Below the pieces are notes generated by a model. That model saw nothing but the letters and a program-made list of their open reading frames with translations, was not told where the DNA came from and did no database searches. Made by a program: the position numbers and the translations under genes. Source: Rhodothermales bacterium (lineage in GTDB: Bacteria; Bacteroidota; Rhodothermia; Rhodothermales; Bin80). From it: a stretch of DNA of 64,000 bases. This document shows, piece after piece, positions 1 to 8,305 of this stretch. Where the stretch lies: contig JANQES010000099.1 in the NCBI GenBank assembly GCA_028278205.1, forward strand, positions 1-64,000, in the 5' to 3' direction. Within the stretch, counting starts at the first letter, position 1; each line of letters starts with the position of its first letter.

Positions 1-1
1 G

Positions 2-166
2 TTGCGGTTGTACTTCGGGTTGCGTCGTGAGCATCCGTTGTCGTTGGAGGAGGTGGGCGAGCACTTCGGCTTGACGCGAGAGCGGGTGCGCCAGATCAAG
101 GAGAAAGCCTTGAACAAACTCCGCCAGAAGCCGCACCGCGAGACGTTGCAGGTACACGTCGGATAA
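2..166 (+). CDS. rpoD: RNA polymerase primary sigma factor (RpoD/SigA), C-terminal end only
   Basis: The window opens inside this gene, so only the last 54 residues are present. They contain sigma-70 region 4.2, the helix-turn-helix that reads the -35 promoter element. The visible motif is LSLEEVGEHFGLTRERVRQI, followed by a basic stretch EKALNKLRQK and the stop codon TAA. This matches the end of group 1 housekeeping sigma factors, in which region 4 is the last domain. The exact group (primary versus alternative) cannot be proven from the fragment, but the near-consensus LTRERVRQIKEKAL favours the primary factor. Acts in the cytoplasm with core RNA polymerase. Confidence 0.85.
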   Translation: MRLYFGLRREHPLSLEEVGEHFGLTRERVRQIKEKALNKLRQKPHRETLQVHVG

Positions 167-204
167 GACACGGTTACAGGCCCAATCCTCGACAGAGAAA
201 AGGA

Positions 205-253
205 GCGTGGGAGCATGGAGGATAACACTAATTCTTTCCTCCGTGCTCCCACG
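205..253. repeat. Palindrome of the GTGGGAGC family downstream of rpoD; possible terminator
   Basis: Arms at 205-221 and 237-253 (CGTGGGAGCATGGAGGA against TCCTCCGTGCTCCCACG) pair almost perfectly around a 15-nt AT-rich loop. It lies 39 nt after the rpoD stop codon and could act as a terminator, although it lacks a long T-run. The arm core resembles the GTTCCCACG elements at 60190-60330. The remainder of the gap up to 357 shows no gene. Confidence 0.55.
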
Positions 254-357
254 TTCCTTTGGCTCTCTCCCTCTCCTTCGTTGCGAGCATTCATGCCACA
301 GCCGCTTTGATAACCGCCTTCATAGAATAGATCGTATTCTTCGCCGCAAAAGGGCCC

Positions 358-594
358 TTACGCTTTTCTTCTCAGGTAATCTTTCAACACGTCGGATTGC
401 GTTTCTTTTTCGTCGGCGAGCATTTGTCTGAACTCGGCGAGGACTTCCTCCTGGTCCCGGTCTTCGAGCCGGGCGAGGATACGCGCCAGAATTCTCAGGA
501 TTACGGTGATCCGGGCCCGGTTGGTGGCCTGGTTAGACAAGACAAAACCGAAGACCTCGGAGAGTTCGAGATCGTGATGTTCGTGGTCGGACAT
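358..594 (-). CDS. Small hypothetical protein, 78 aa, helical and charged
   Basis: The start is ATG at 594 because a GAGGA Shine-Dalgarno-like sequence lies about 10 nt upstream. The open frame extends 5' to 849, but only through low-complexity GA-rich repeat sequence. The protein starts MSDHEHHDLELSEVFGFV and has a middle rich in Arg, Ile and Leu (RITVILRILARILARLEDR), then an acidic helix. No membrane segment or signal peptide is visible. The pattern suggests an all-helical cytosolic protein. I do not recognise the family. It is convergent with rpoD and stands alone. Confidence 0.6.
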   Translation of the reverse strand: MSDHEHHDLELSEVFGFVLSNQATNRARITVILRILARILARLEDRDQEEVLAEFRQMLADEKETQSDVLKDYLRRKA

Positions 595-691
595 AGGTAG
601 GTTCCTCAGTACGGACGTAGAGAGCGTGGATCCCAGGGGCGCGGTGCAACTTACTCTCCAGGCTGCACCGAAGCAAGGCGTTACGGCGGAA

Positions 692-846
692 AGGGCGAGT
701 GGGGGAGAGGGAGAGAGGGGGAAAGGGTGATTTTGAATGACTTCATCAGTCGCCTTCGGTTCGTGTCTGAATGTCGAAAGATTTGACAGTTCCTTCGACA
801 TTCCCAAATCTCGCTTTTTCCCCTTTCCCCCTCTCCCCCTTTCTCT
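692..846. repeat. Composite nested palindrome (GA-rich outer arms, TCGACATTC inner hairpin)
   Basis: This fills most of the 424-nt gap between the small gene and the beta-helix gene. The outer arms are GGGAGA-rich (692-728) and its complement CTCCCCCTTTC (812-846). The inner hairpin is GAATGTCGAA/TTCGACATTC (769-803). The bases 739-803 (ACTTCATCAGTCGCC and onward) recur in inverted orientation near 9262-9322, and their first part recurs near 40080. No gene is seen between 595 and 1018. Confidence 0.75.
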
Positions 847-1027
847 CATCCAATCAAGGGCCTATCCGCCATACTAAGCTGATTTTTTAGCCCCTGTTGA
901 GCCGTTTCTGATCCAACTTCCGCCTTCTCTGCTGACAGCCAGTTCGCGAGGACGGGCTCGATCAACCCAAATCCATTCGCGAGACGAGTGATTCCATAAA
1001 ACACATCAAGAACACAAGGTGAAGATC

Positions 1028-3604
1028 ATGAGCTTTCAATTACAGCACAAACGCACACCGTTCCGGCTGGCACTGGGCCGGCGGATCGTGGGATTGACCC
1101 TGTTACTCTGTACAACCCTATTCGGCCAGGCGGCAGCGCAGGTGGCCGGCGTCGATGGTTTCTTTCCCGGCTGCATCTATCCCACGGTCAGCGCGGCGAT
1201 CAACGCGGCGCCGCCCGGGGGGAGGGTGTACGTTCAAGCCGGCGCCTTTCAGACTGAATACCTCAATATCACCAAGAACCTGATCATCGAAGCCGGCAAT
1301 GCCACCTGTACGGCAGCGGCAGCATCCGCCGCTCCGAAGCCGGTCATCCACTCGCCGGGTGCGGCGGCGCCAACCGTGCGCGTGCATAACGGCAGCCGCG
1401 TGTTACTCAGACGGCTGGTTGTTGAAGACGGTGAATATCCGCAGGGCGCCAACCTCTACGTCGAGTCCGGTTCGTGGGCGGATTTGATGGATGTTGACCT
1501 GTTATCGGGTCAGGCTAATATCGGGGGCGGCGCCTATGTCGGCGGCACGCTCACGCTGAATCAAGGATCGCTGGTCGAGCACAACACCGCGCAATCGGAC
1601 GGGGGCGGCATTTACGTCAATTCGGGTACGCTGGTCTTAGACGATAGCGATGTTCGCAACAACACAGCCAACGCCGACGGCGGGGGCATTGCCGCCATCG
1701 AGTACAGCAATGTATTTCTCAAAATACAATCGACCGTGGAGACGAATACGGCCGAGGGCAACGGGGGCGGCGTGCATCTGTCGGGAGGCTCCTCGCTCGC
1801 TGTCCTGGAGTTCTCTTCCGTTCATTATAACACCGCCCAGGAAAACGGCGGTGGCATCTACAGTAAGGACAGTCGCCTCCACGTCTACGGGTCGTTGGTG
1901 AACACTAACGATGCAGACGTTGACGGCGGCGGGATTTACAGCCTGGGATCGATCTTGGAAGTGAACGAGGAGGCGCACGTGCATAGCAATGACGCCGGCG
2001 ACAACGGCGGCGGGATCTACGTGACCGGCGGCCCGACGGTCGATATCCGGGGCCGGGTGTATTCCAACCTCGTCGGCGGCGATGGGGGCGGGATCTATGC
2101 GCTGGATATCGTCGCGGCTTCCATCGACGCCGAACTGTTGACAAACGGCGCCGGCGGCAACGGCGGTGGGATCGCGGCGGACGGCATCGGCACCCTGACG
2201 CTGGATGGCCTGGTGCAAGACAACATGGTCTCCGGGAGCGGGGGCGGGGCCTATGTGACCAGTCTCGCGCGTCCTACCAATGCAACCATCGACAGTGATT
2301 TCGACAACAATACGGCGGCCAAAGATGGCGGTGGGCTCGCGGTGCAAGCGAAGATAAACCCGCTGATCCTCTCCGGCGATAACTCAACCATTACCAATAA
2401 CACAGCGGACGGCGACGGGGGCGGTGCAGCCCTGTGGGGGGGCGTCAATGCCCTGGGTTGGGGCGTTGAAATCCTGTTTGCCGACAACACCGCCGGTAGC
2501 CTGGGGGGCGGCCTGGCGCTTCGCGGCGCGCAGATCAACACCATTGGCAGGTTAGACTTCGAGCGTAATCGGGCTGAATACGGTGGAGCCCTGGCCCTGG
2601 ATTGCGGGGGCGGCGCCACGAACATGACCACCGCCTTTGCCGACTGGCGGGATAATGTGGCCATGAGCCATGGCGGCGGCGCGTGGATCGATAACAACTC
2701 CAACGTCTCCTGCCGCCTGCACACGATCGTCGTGACCGCCGAGGATAATACGGCCCAATACGACGGCGGCGCCATCGCGGCGAGGGGCCGCGTGGAATTC
2801 TCGTCGGTTGAATTCTATGCGCACCGCAACAGCGCCGCCAATGGCCGAGGCGGGGCCATCGCCGCCCTCGATAATAATACCTCCGGTGGGCCAAGGCTGA
2901 GTCTGACGGGCGCCAGCAACTTACTCTATTTTGCGCCGAACTCCGTGTGTCCTCACCGAATAATCAACGACACGACGCCCGATCAATACTGCGTCGAACT
3001 GCGGGAAAACCATGCCGCAATCGATGGGGCGGCTATTTATATGGAGGAGGGACTGGCGACGATTGATCGGACGGCTTTCCTCGGCAACACGGTGGATGGG
3101 CAAGCCGCAGCCGTCATCACCCTTGAGCCGAGCGCCACGACCATGGCAGTTGCCTCCCTCAACGGCGTCATCATCGCCGATCACACCGTCGAGACGCTGG
3201 CCGTGGCCCACAGCGGGGCGACCCTGAAAGCCTACCATCTCAGCATCGGCGACAACACCGTCACAACCGCGCTCGATTGGCGCGGGGGATCTGAAGGCCA
3301 ACTCTTCAACAGCGCCGTGGCCGATGCCCCCGTCTCCATCGACTCAAATACCAACGCCTTCTCCGACGATTGCAACACCATCTTCAGTATGGCCGGAAGC
3401 CGGAGCCTGGGCGGCAGCTTCACCGCCGGCTTCACGAGTGCTGACTTCGTAACCGATGCTGCGGGGCGAGGACGCTTCCAGCCGTCGGCGAGTATGATTG
3501 ATGCGTGCGCAACCGGAAGCCCCTTCGACATGGATAACGGCGTGCGCGCGGACGGTTCGTTCGATCAGGGCGCCTTCGAGTCCGGGGCGGTGCTGCCTGT
3601 CTAA
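1028..3604 (+). CDS. Secreted right-handed beta-helix repeat protein (polymorphic outer-membrane-protein-like)
   Basis: ATG at 1028 is preceded by AAGGTGA about 6 nt upstream; a GTG at 1019 in the same frame is the alternative start. The protein has 858 residues. A basic N-terminus and hydrophobic stretch (GLTLLLCTTLFGQAAAQ) make a Sec signal peptide with cleavage near residue 37-40. Residues about 150-700 contain roughly 20 copies of a degenerate unit of the form NNTA.-DGGGI, the GG[ALIV]/FxxN pattern of chlamydial-type Pmp repeats that fold as a parallel beta-helix. The C-terminus (DGSFDQGAFES) matches the DxGAFE ending of choice-of-anchor Q proteins. A role as a cell-surface or secreted adhesin-like protein is inferred. 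I see no type IX secretion sorting domain. Confidence 0.8.
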   Translation: MSFQLQHKRTPFRLALGRRIVGLTLLLCTTLFGQAAAQVAGVDGFFPGCIYPTVSAAINAAPPGGRVYVQAGAFQTEYLNITKNLIIEAGNATCTAAAASAAPKPVIHSPGAAAPTVRVHNGSRVLLRRLVVEDGEYPQGANLYVESGSWADLMDVDLLSGQANIGGGAYVGGTLTLNQGSLVEHNTAQSDGGGIYVNSGTLVLDDSDVRNNTANADGGGIAAIEYSNVFLKIQSTVETNTAEGNGGGVHLSGGSSLAVLEFSSVHYNTAQENGGGIYSKDSRLHVYGSLVNTNDADVDGGGIYSLGSILEVNEEAHVHSNDAGDNGGGIYVTGGPTVDIRGRVYSNLVGGDGGGIYALDIVAASIDAELLTNGAGGNGGGIAADGIGTLTLDGLVQDNMVSGSGGGAYVTSLARPTNATIDSDFDNNTAAKDGGGLAVQAKINPLILSGDNSTITNNTADGDGGGAALWGGVNALGWGVEILFADNTAGSLGGGLALRGAQINTIGRLDFERNRAEYGGALALDCGGGATNMTTAFADWRDNVAMSHGGGAWIDNNSNVSCRLHTIVVTAEDNTAQYDGGAIAARGRVEFSSVEFYAHRNSAANGRGGAIAALDNNTSGGPRLSLTGASNLLYFAPNSVCPHRIINDTTPDQYCVELRENHAAIDGAAIYMEEGLATIDRTAFLGNTVDGQAAAVITLEPSATTMAVASLNGVIIADHTVETLAVAHSGATLKAYHLSIGDNTVTTALDWRGGSEGQLFNSAVADAPVSIDSNTNAFSDDCNTIFSMAGSRSLGGSFTAGFTSADFVTDAAGRGRFQPSASMIDACATGSPFDMDNGVRADGSFDQGAFESGAVLPV

Positions 3605-3651
3605 GTTCAAGGTTCAAAGTTGCTCAAAACAAACCTTGAACTTCGAACTTT
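3605..3651. terminator. Inverted repeat between convergent genes, likely bidirectional terminator
   Basis: AAGTTCAAGGTT pairs with AACCTTGAACTT, with further imperfect AAGTT/AACTT pairing. It fills the 47-nt gap between two convergent stop codons. The arms show 7-nt periodicity (GTTCAAG, GTTCAAA), linking it to the repeat families elsewhere in the window. Confidence 0.6.
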
Positions 3652-5571
3652 CTACGGCGTGCCCGTGCAGGCGCCCAGGTAATCGCCGTGGGCGATGTGG
3701 GCGCCGAGCGAGGGGGCCGGAATAATCGACGTTTGATTGTTATGACAGACCGAGACGGTGCCGCTGCCGGCGGGTGCATCGGCGTCGGCGCCTTCGCGGT
3801 CGTCTTCGGTCAGGCCGCCCTGGAAGACGAGCGTTTCGTTGCGACCGCTGCCGTGCAACGCGCTCCGGGCTACCTCTACGCTGATGGTGTTGCGGATGGT
3901 GTTGAGGTGCAGGCCGAGCTTGGCGATGGCCTCGGTGCTGTAATGAATCTGCGTGCCGTTGCCGAAGGTCACGTCGAGCAGGCTGGCGGCGCCTTCGACG
4001 TAGCAGACCTCCTCGCTGGCATCGATCAACGTCACGAGCACGACGAGGTCTTGCGAGTCGAAAGCCTCGCTGTCTCTATCGGTCACGCCGATCTCGAAGA
4101 GGCTCACGGCCTGGCTCGGATCGACGACGAGGTGATCGTTTTCGATGTAATCATCCAGAAATTCTACGACCGAATACTGGCCCATGAAACCGCCGATATT
4201 GGGCACGTGCGAGCCGTTTTCGAGCAGATAAATCTGCGGGCCGGCGGTCGAGGAATGCTCTTCCATGTGGATTTCCCAGTCCTCGTTGTTCGTGCCGTCG
4301 GTGTCGTCTTTGCGTTTCCACGAGCGCCCGTCGATGCTGATGACCGAGCCGGCGGGGAAGACGCGCTCCGGCTCCCAGAGATACGTCACGCCGCTGTTGC
4401 CAGTGTTGACGTTGCCGTCGAGGGCCAGGTCGTAGCTGCCCCAGGGTTCGAAGGCCTCGCCGCCGACGTGGACGCGCGCCGTCACGGGCATGTCGTAGTC
4501 GCCGCTCATGGTGATGGCCGCGCCGAGCACTTCGACCTTCACCTTGAACGGCACGTTGACGACCGCCTCGTCGCCGATGATGTCGAAGTCGGGCACGCAC
4601 TCGGTCGTCTCCGGCCCGCCGTCGAAATCAAAAGCAGCCACGGCGCCGTGAACCGTCGTGTTGGTCAGGTGCATCCGGACCGTGTCTTTCTCCGCCTTGC
4701 GGATCATGATCAACCCTTCCCAGTCGAAATCGGGCGAGTAGACGTTCAGGTCGCCGTCTTCGACGATGAGCATGCCGTAGCCGTAGATCGATCCCATGAG
4801 ATTGAGGTTGCCCATGGCGCGGATGATCTTCGGCGTGCCGGGGCTCGACCCGTTCAACGCGTCAACCAGGCTGCCCTCGGCCACGTTGCCTTCGGGGCCG
4901 CCCGTGAGCACCACAGTTTGGGCGTGGTTCCTGGCTTCCTGATACAACGCTTCGAGATCCTCCTCCGAGAACTCGCCGGCCACGCTGCCGGCATAGATCG
5001 GATCGCCCGGTTCCGAATCCGTCCCGACACCCAGGACGCGGTCCATGTTGAGCGAACTGGTGATTTCGTTGACGTGCGACTCGGTGGTGATGATACCGCG
5101 TGTGGGTTCGCGAAAGCCGCCGCCGGTGCCGCGCGAAGGCATCCGCTGATCGACCCCGGAGATCTGGTAAAAGCCGTATCCGTTGACGAGCACGCCGTCG
5201 TCTTCGAGCATGACCGCCGCCGGCAGCGCCGCCGTAAAGAGCACGTTGCCGTCCATGTCGAACTTCGCCTCGCCGCTATGCGCGGTGACGGCCACGTCGA
5301 GGTCGCCGTAGATGTCTTTGGTGATTTCCAGGTCGTACGTGCCGTCGCCCATCGGCACGGGGGCGAAGTTTTCCTGGGCGTCCATCAGGTCGCGTTTGAT
5401 GACGCCCACACCCCGGTCAAAGCCCGATTTGGCGACGTTGCCGGCGATGCCTTTATACTGGTAGTCGCTCTGGTGCTCGTGGATCTTAAAGGTGCTGCGC
5501 TGCCCGTTAAAGAGCAGGTAGCTTGCTCCGAAGATGATGGCGACTGCCGCGATGGCCAGTAATCGTCCCAT
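3652..5571 (-). CDS. Large protein with one N-terminal membrane helix, pilin-cluster-like
   Basis: This is the last gene of a three-gene minus-strand cluster, 27 nt after the preceding gene. The 639-residue product begins with a single hydrophobic helix (LLAIAAVAIIFGASYLLF) right after MGR and then exposes a long, acidic, beta-rich domain. The helix-first architecture resembles PilX-type or other minor pilin-like proteins, but no GFxLxE prepilin cleavage motif is present. The last 35 residues carry VCHNNQ...LGAHIAHGDYLGAC, a short Cys/His-rich tail seen at the ends of diverse secreted proteins. Function is unknown. Envelope location with the bulk outside the cytoplasm is inferred. Confidence 0.7.
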   Translation of the reverse strand: MGRLLAIAAVAIIFGASYLLFNGQRSTFKIHEHQSDYQYKGIAGNVAKSGFDRGVGVIKRDLMDAQENFAPVPMGDGTYDLEITKDIYGDLDVAVTAHSGEAKFDMDGNVLFTAALPAAVMLEDDGVLVNGYGFYQISGVDQRMPSRGTGGGFREPTRGIITTESHVNEITSSLNMDRVLGVGTDSEPGDPIYAGSVAGEFSEEDLEALYQEARNHAQTVVLTGGPEGNVAEGSLVDALNGSSPGTPKIIRAMGNLNLMGSIYGYGMLIVEDGDLNVYSPDFDWEGLIMIRKAEKDTVRMHLTNTTVHGAVAAFDFDGGPETTECVPDFDIIGDEAVVNVPFKVKVEVLGAAITMSGDYDMPVTARVHVGGEAFEPWGSYDLALDGNVNTGNSGVTYLWEPERVFPAGSVISIDGRSWKRKDDTDGTNNEDWEIHMEEHSSTAGPQIYLLENGSHVPNIGGFMGQYSVVEFLDDYIENDHLVVDPSQAVSLFEIGVTDRDSEAFDSQDLVVLVTLIDASEEVCYVEGAASLLDVTFGNGTQIHYSTEAIAKLGLHLNTIRNTISVEVARSALHGSGRNETLVFQGGLTEDDREGADADAPAGSGTVSVCHNNQTSIIPAPSLGAHIAHGDYLGACTGTP

Positions 5572-5598
5572 TACGGTTCTGTTTTAAAGGTGTCAGAT

Positions 5599-6198
5599 TT
5601 ATTGTAAGCCAGGGGGGTTGATCGTCACGCCCCAATGCAAACGGCGATAGCCTTTCAGGTGCGTGTCACTTTCGAAGTCGGGCAGCACGGCGTTGGTCAG
5701 GCGCAGGCGCAGGCGCCGCGCCGTGCTGATGTCCGTCGGCGTGTTGCCCGATGTCAGCAGATCCACCTTGAACTGCGTCAGGGTAGGCGTGCTGCCGCCG
5801 TTGCGCACAAATTGGGAGCCGCGTCGTTCGTAGCGCCGCACCTGATAGAGCGGCGACTCCTTCCCGTCGATCAGGGCCGTATCGACGACCGAGGCGCCGT
5901 AGGCGATGCGGGTGCGCACACCGGAGGCGCCCACGCCCCAGAAGACGAGCGTATCGGTCAGGCCTTCGGCATCGGTGTTGTGCTTGAGGATGCCGTGCTC
6001 GACGGGCGAGGTGTCGAAGCCGGCGTTCATCAGGTCGCGTTGCAGGTAGCTGCCCAGGTCCAGCGTGTTCGACTTGGTCATGTAGAGCATCGTGCGCTCG
6101 ACCGACGAGTGCTGCACGCGTTGCGAGACGTTGAAGAGCATCAGCAGGATAACGCTGCCGACGATGACGGCTACCAGATGGTCATATATCGCGATCAT
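5599..6198 (-). CDS. Pilin-like protein with N-terminal membrane helix (middle gene of cluster)
   Basis: 199 residues. A short N-terminus (MIAIYDH) leads into one hydrophobic helix (LVAVIVGSVILLMLFNV), followed by a helical spine (RTMLYMTKSNTLDLGSYLQRDL) and a beta-rich globular part. This is the layout of minor pseudopilins of the PilW/GspJ kind, which share the spine-helix plus head plan, but the classical prepilin peptidase site is absent. It is spaced 36 nt after the upstream gene and 27 nt before the downstream one, so the three are probably co-transcribed. The family assignment rests on architecture only. Confidence 0.6.
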   Translation of the reverse strand: MIAIYDHLVAVIVGSVILLMLFNVSQRVQHSSVERTMLYMTKSNTLDLGSYLQRDLMNAGFDTSPVEHGILKHNTDAEGLTDTLVFWGVGASGVRTRIAYGASVVDTALIDGKESPLYQVRRYERRGSQFVRNGGSTPTLTQFKVDLLTSGNTPTDISTARRLRLRLTNAVLPDFESDTHLKGYRRLHWGVTINPPGLQ

Positions 6199-6234
6199 GA
6201 TCTCTGCCGTTTTTCGTTGATGCCGGAAGTCTTT

Positions 6235-6762
6235 CTATTGAAGCGAAAACTGCTGCTTCATCTCGATAGCCTTGCGCAGATACCGCCGCTCGGATCCCAC
6301 CACGGCCTGATCGATGAACAGCGTCACGTCCTTCATCCAGGTGCGGCTCGTCGTTTCATTGCCCGCCGTGTCGATGTAACGGACCGCCGCCGTCACCACA
6401 AAGTTGAACCCGAACGGATTATCGAATTCGTCGCGTCCGACTTCGAAGAACACCGTGTCGGGCTGCATGTTGTTGAAGTCGTCGATGTCGTCGCAGACGT
6501 CGGGGCAGTCGAGGCCGTCGCCGAAGTTGGCGCTGAGCGTCAGGTCCGAGAGCGAAGCGCTCTGCGGGTTGATGCCAATGGTGGCGGCGTCGAAGGGTTT
6601 GGCGGCAATCTGCTCCATCACCTCCGAGCCGACGGCGTGGGCCAACACTTCGAGTTCGACGCTGGCCAGTTCACGCTCGCTCTCGACGAGACCCCGTTGC
6701 TGCGAGAACACAAAGAACGTGGTGATCATCAGCGCCACTAAGGCAAGCATGGTTTCTGACAT
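6235..6762 (-). CDS. Pilin-like protein with N-terminal membrane helix (first gene of cluster)
   Basis: 175 residues. The protein begins MSETMLALVALMITTFFVF, then polar spine residues (RELASVELEVLAHAVGSEVMEQI). The arrangement resembles PilV/GspI-type minor pilins: hydrophobic start, an Arg/Glu-rich spine, and an LA...E pattern. It lacks the GFTLIE cleavage motif. The downstream part is beta-rich (FFEVGRDEFDNPFGFNFVVTA). As the first gene of the cluster its promoter should lie in the 600-nt gap at 6763-7366. Three consecutive proteins of this shape suggest an envelope appendage or secretion sub-complex, but no assembly ATPase, platform protein or secretin is in the window. Confidence 0.6.
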   Translation of the reverse strand: MSETMLALVALMITTFFVFSQQRGLVESERELASVELEVLAHAVGSEVMEQIAAKPFDAATIGINPQSASLSDLTLSANFGDGLDCPDVCDDIDDFNNMQPDTVFFEVGRDEFDNPFGFNFVVTAAVRYIDTAGNETTSRTWMKDVTLFIDQAVVGSERRYLRKAIEMKQQFSLQ

Positions 6763-7223
6763 AGCAACCTGCGGTAAGTCGGTAATGGATTTTGACGTTC
6801 AACTTCGCTCCTACAGCATCCTCCTTCTCAAGGCCGAAGCCCCTTCAACGATCTTCCCTGTCAAAATTCATTATCACAAAAAACTCTCCATGCGCGCGTT
6901 GCGCCGTGATCATCGAGATGCCAAAAAAGTGCTGTACGTAGACCTTGAGCGTGCCCTCCGTTTCAGGATGTCCGCACGGCAGCGCGTTCATTTGGGATCG
7001 ATTCGTGCCGTCAGAATCTTCTTTTTTCTACGATACGCACCGATTTGCTATCGATGGGGCGGCACGTTATCCTGCCGTCGAGAAGCCTGCGCTGTCCGGA
7101 CATAATGAATCTGAAAAAAAATCTTTTTTGTTCTTGAGACCGGAAGCGGCGCTGTGGATAAAGTGAGACCAAATGCTGGAGGAGTCTGTCTCAAAAAGCG
7201 ATGAACCAACAAGAGCCTGATGG
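6763..7223. other. Intergenic stretch with no gene recognised
   Basis: About 460 nt upstream of the pilin-like cluster. It should hold that cluster's promoter, but no site could be assigned with confidence. Open frames here (for example 6404-7105 on the plus strand) overlap the real gene antisense and read as basic, low-complexity shadow sequence. An A8 run followed by TCTTTTTTG near 7115-7130 is the only simple-sequence feature. Confidence 0.5.
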
Positions 7224-7369
7224 CATTTTGGATTTTAGATTTTGGATTTTGGATTGGTCTAATCCGGCACCGTCATCTCAATCGAAAAAGCCGCAATGGC
7301 CTCGACCGTCGCGGCTTTTTCGATTATTCAAAACGGATCGGAAGCTACCCAATCCAAAATCTAAAATCA
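7224..7369. repeat. TTTTGGAT-family nested palindrome, copy 1
   Basis: The outer arms carry 7-nt repeats (GATTTTA, GATTTTG) at 7224-7256 and the complement AATCCAAAATCTAAAATC at 7350-7367. The inner perfect 15-bp stem is AATCGAAAAAGCCGC (7280-7294) with GCGGCTTTTTCGATT (7311-7325). The right edge runs into the stop codon of the homocysteine methyltransferase-like gene. Copy 2 is at 30413-30556. The inner stem is strong enough to serve as a terminator for the minus-strand gene. Confidence 0.8.
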
Positions 7370-8305
7370 CACACAAGCCTGGCAGATGGCCTCCACGTGG
7401 CGGTGGTCGGTGCCGCAGCAGCCGCCGAGGACGTTGATGTGGCCGAGCCGGTCGAGGAGGGTGCGGTGTTGAAGGCCGAGTTCATGCGGGTTGCCTTCGT
7501 CGAGTTCTTCGGCTTCGTCGAGTTCGGCGTGGCTCAGGCACGAGGCGTTGGCGCGCAGGCCGCGGATGCGCCCTGTCCAGGCCGCGCCGGCAGCGAGTGC
7601 GTCTTCAAAATGCGTGGGATGGGCGCAGTTGATCATGTAATAGGCGGGCGCGTTGCCGGTGGCTGCATCTACCTGCTCGATGGCGTCTTTCAAGGTCTGG
7701 CCGCTGGGCAGCCTGCCGTCGGTCTCGACGGTGAAAGAGATGGCCACGGGCATGCCGGCAGCCTGGGCCGCCCGCGTGATGCCGATGGCTTCTTCGACGT
7801 GTGTCATGGTGATGGCCGCGACCATGTCGGCGTCGGTATCGCTGAAGGTTTCGATCTGGTGGGCGTGGTAGCGTTCGGCCTCTGCTTCGGTCATGATCGA
7901 GGCCGGATTGTAGCCGTCGCCCCGGGGGCCGATGCAGCCGCTGATGACCATCGGGGTTGTATCGTTTTCGTATTCGTTCCGGACCGCGCGCAGCAAGGCG
8001 ATGGCCTTCCGGTTCATCTCGGCCAGCGTCTCGTTCGAGTCGCCGATTTTGGTGCCCCAGTCGGGGTTGGTGCGCCAGGTAGGGCTTTCCAGGATGAAGC
8101 CTACGTCGTAGGTGCGGGCCAGCGCGGCGTAGGTGCGATAGTAATTCAGCAGCGTTTCATAGCCTTCGTCATGCCTCATTAAATCATAGGCTGCGAATTC
8201 GGGTAAATCGAGCCCTTCGTGGAAAATGAGGGTGGTTTCAAGGCCGCCGTCGGTCAGAAAAAAATCCCCTGAAAGTTGCGGCAAGCTGTTTCGATATCGC
8301 GCCAT
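7367..8305 (-). CDS. Homocysteine S-methyltransferase family protein
   Basis: The 312-residue product fits the zinc-dependent homocysteine S-methyltransferase domain (MHT1/MmuM/YagD and MetH N-terminal module), an (alpha/beta)8 barrel. It opens with LTDGGLETTL, the family's nucleating DGG(L/A)xxxL motif. The zinc ligands are seen as NCAH (about residue 226) and GGCCGTD (about residue 297). The family transfers a methyl group from S-methylmethionine or another donor to homocysteine. The precise donor cannot be told here. Length is usual for the stand-alone enzyme, and the gene is monocistronic. The stop codon abuts a TTTTGGAT palindrome that could terminate transcription. Confidence 0.88.
   Translation of the reverse strand: MARYRNSLPQLSGDFFLTDGGLETTLIFHEGLDLPEFAAYDLMRHDEGYETLLNYYRTYAALARTYDVGFILESPTWRTNPDWGTKIGDSNETLAEMNRKAIALLRAVRNEYENDTTPMVISGCIGPRGDGYNPASIMTEAEAERYHAHQIETFSDTDADMVAAITMTHVEEAIGITRAAQAAGMPVAISFTVETDGRLPSGQTLKDAIEQVDAATGNAPAYYMINCAHPTHFEDALAAGAAWTGRIRGLRANASCLSHAELDEAEELDEGNPHELGLQHRTLLDRLGHINVLGGCCGTDHRHVEAICQACV

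Noticed and set aside
207..431. Small open frame after rpoD
   Set aside because: It lies in a palindrome and overlaps the 78-aa gene antisense; basic low-complexity sequence.
3688..5562. 624-residue plus-strand frame antisense to the pilin-like gene
   Set aside because: Composition is typical of antisense frames in GC-rich DNA and no domain or ribosome site is present.
6404..7105. 233-residue frame upstream of the methyltransferase gene
   Set aside because: Its first half is antisense to the pilin-like gene and the rest is of random composition.
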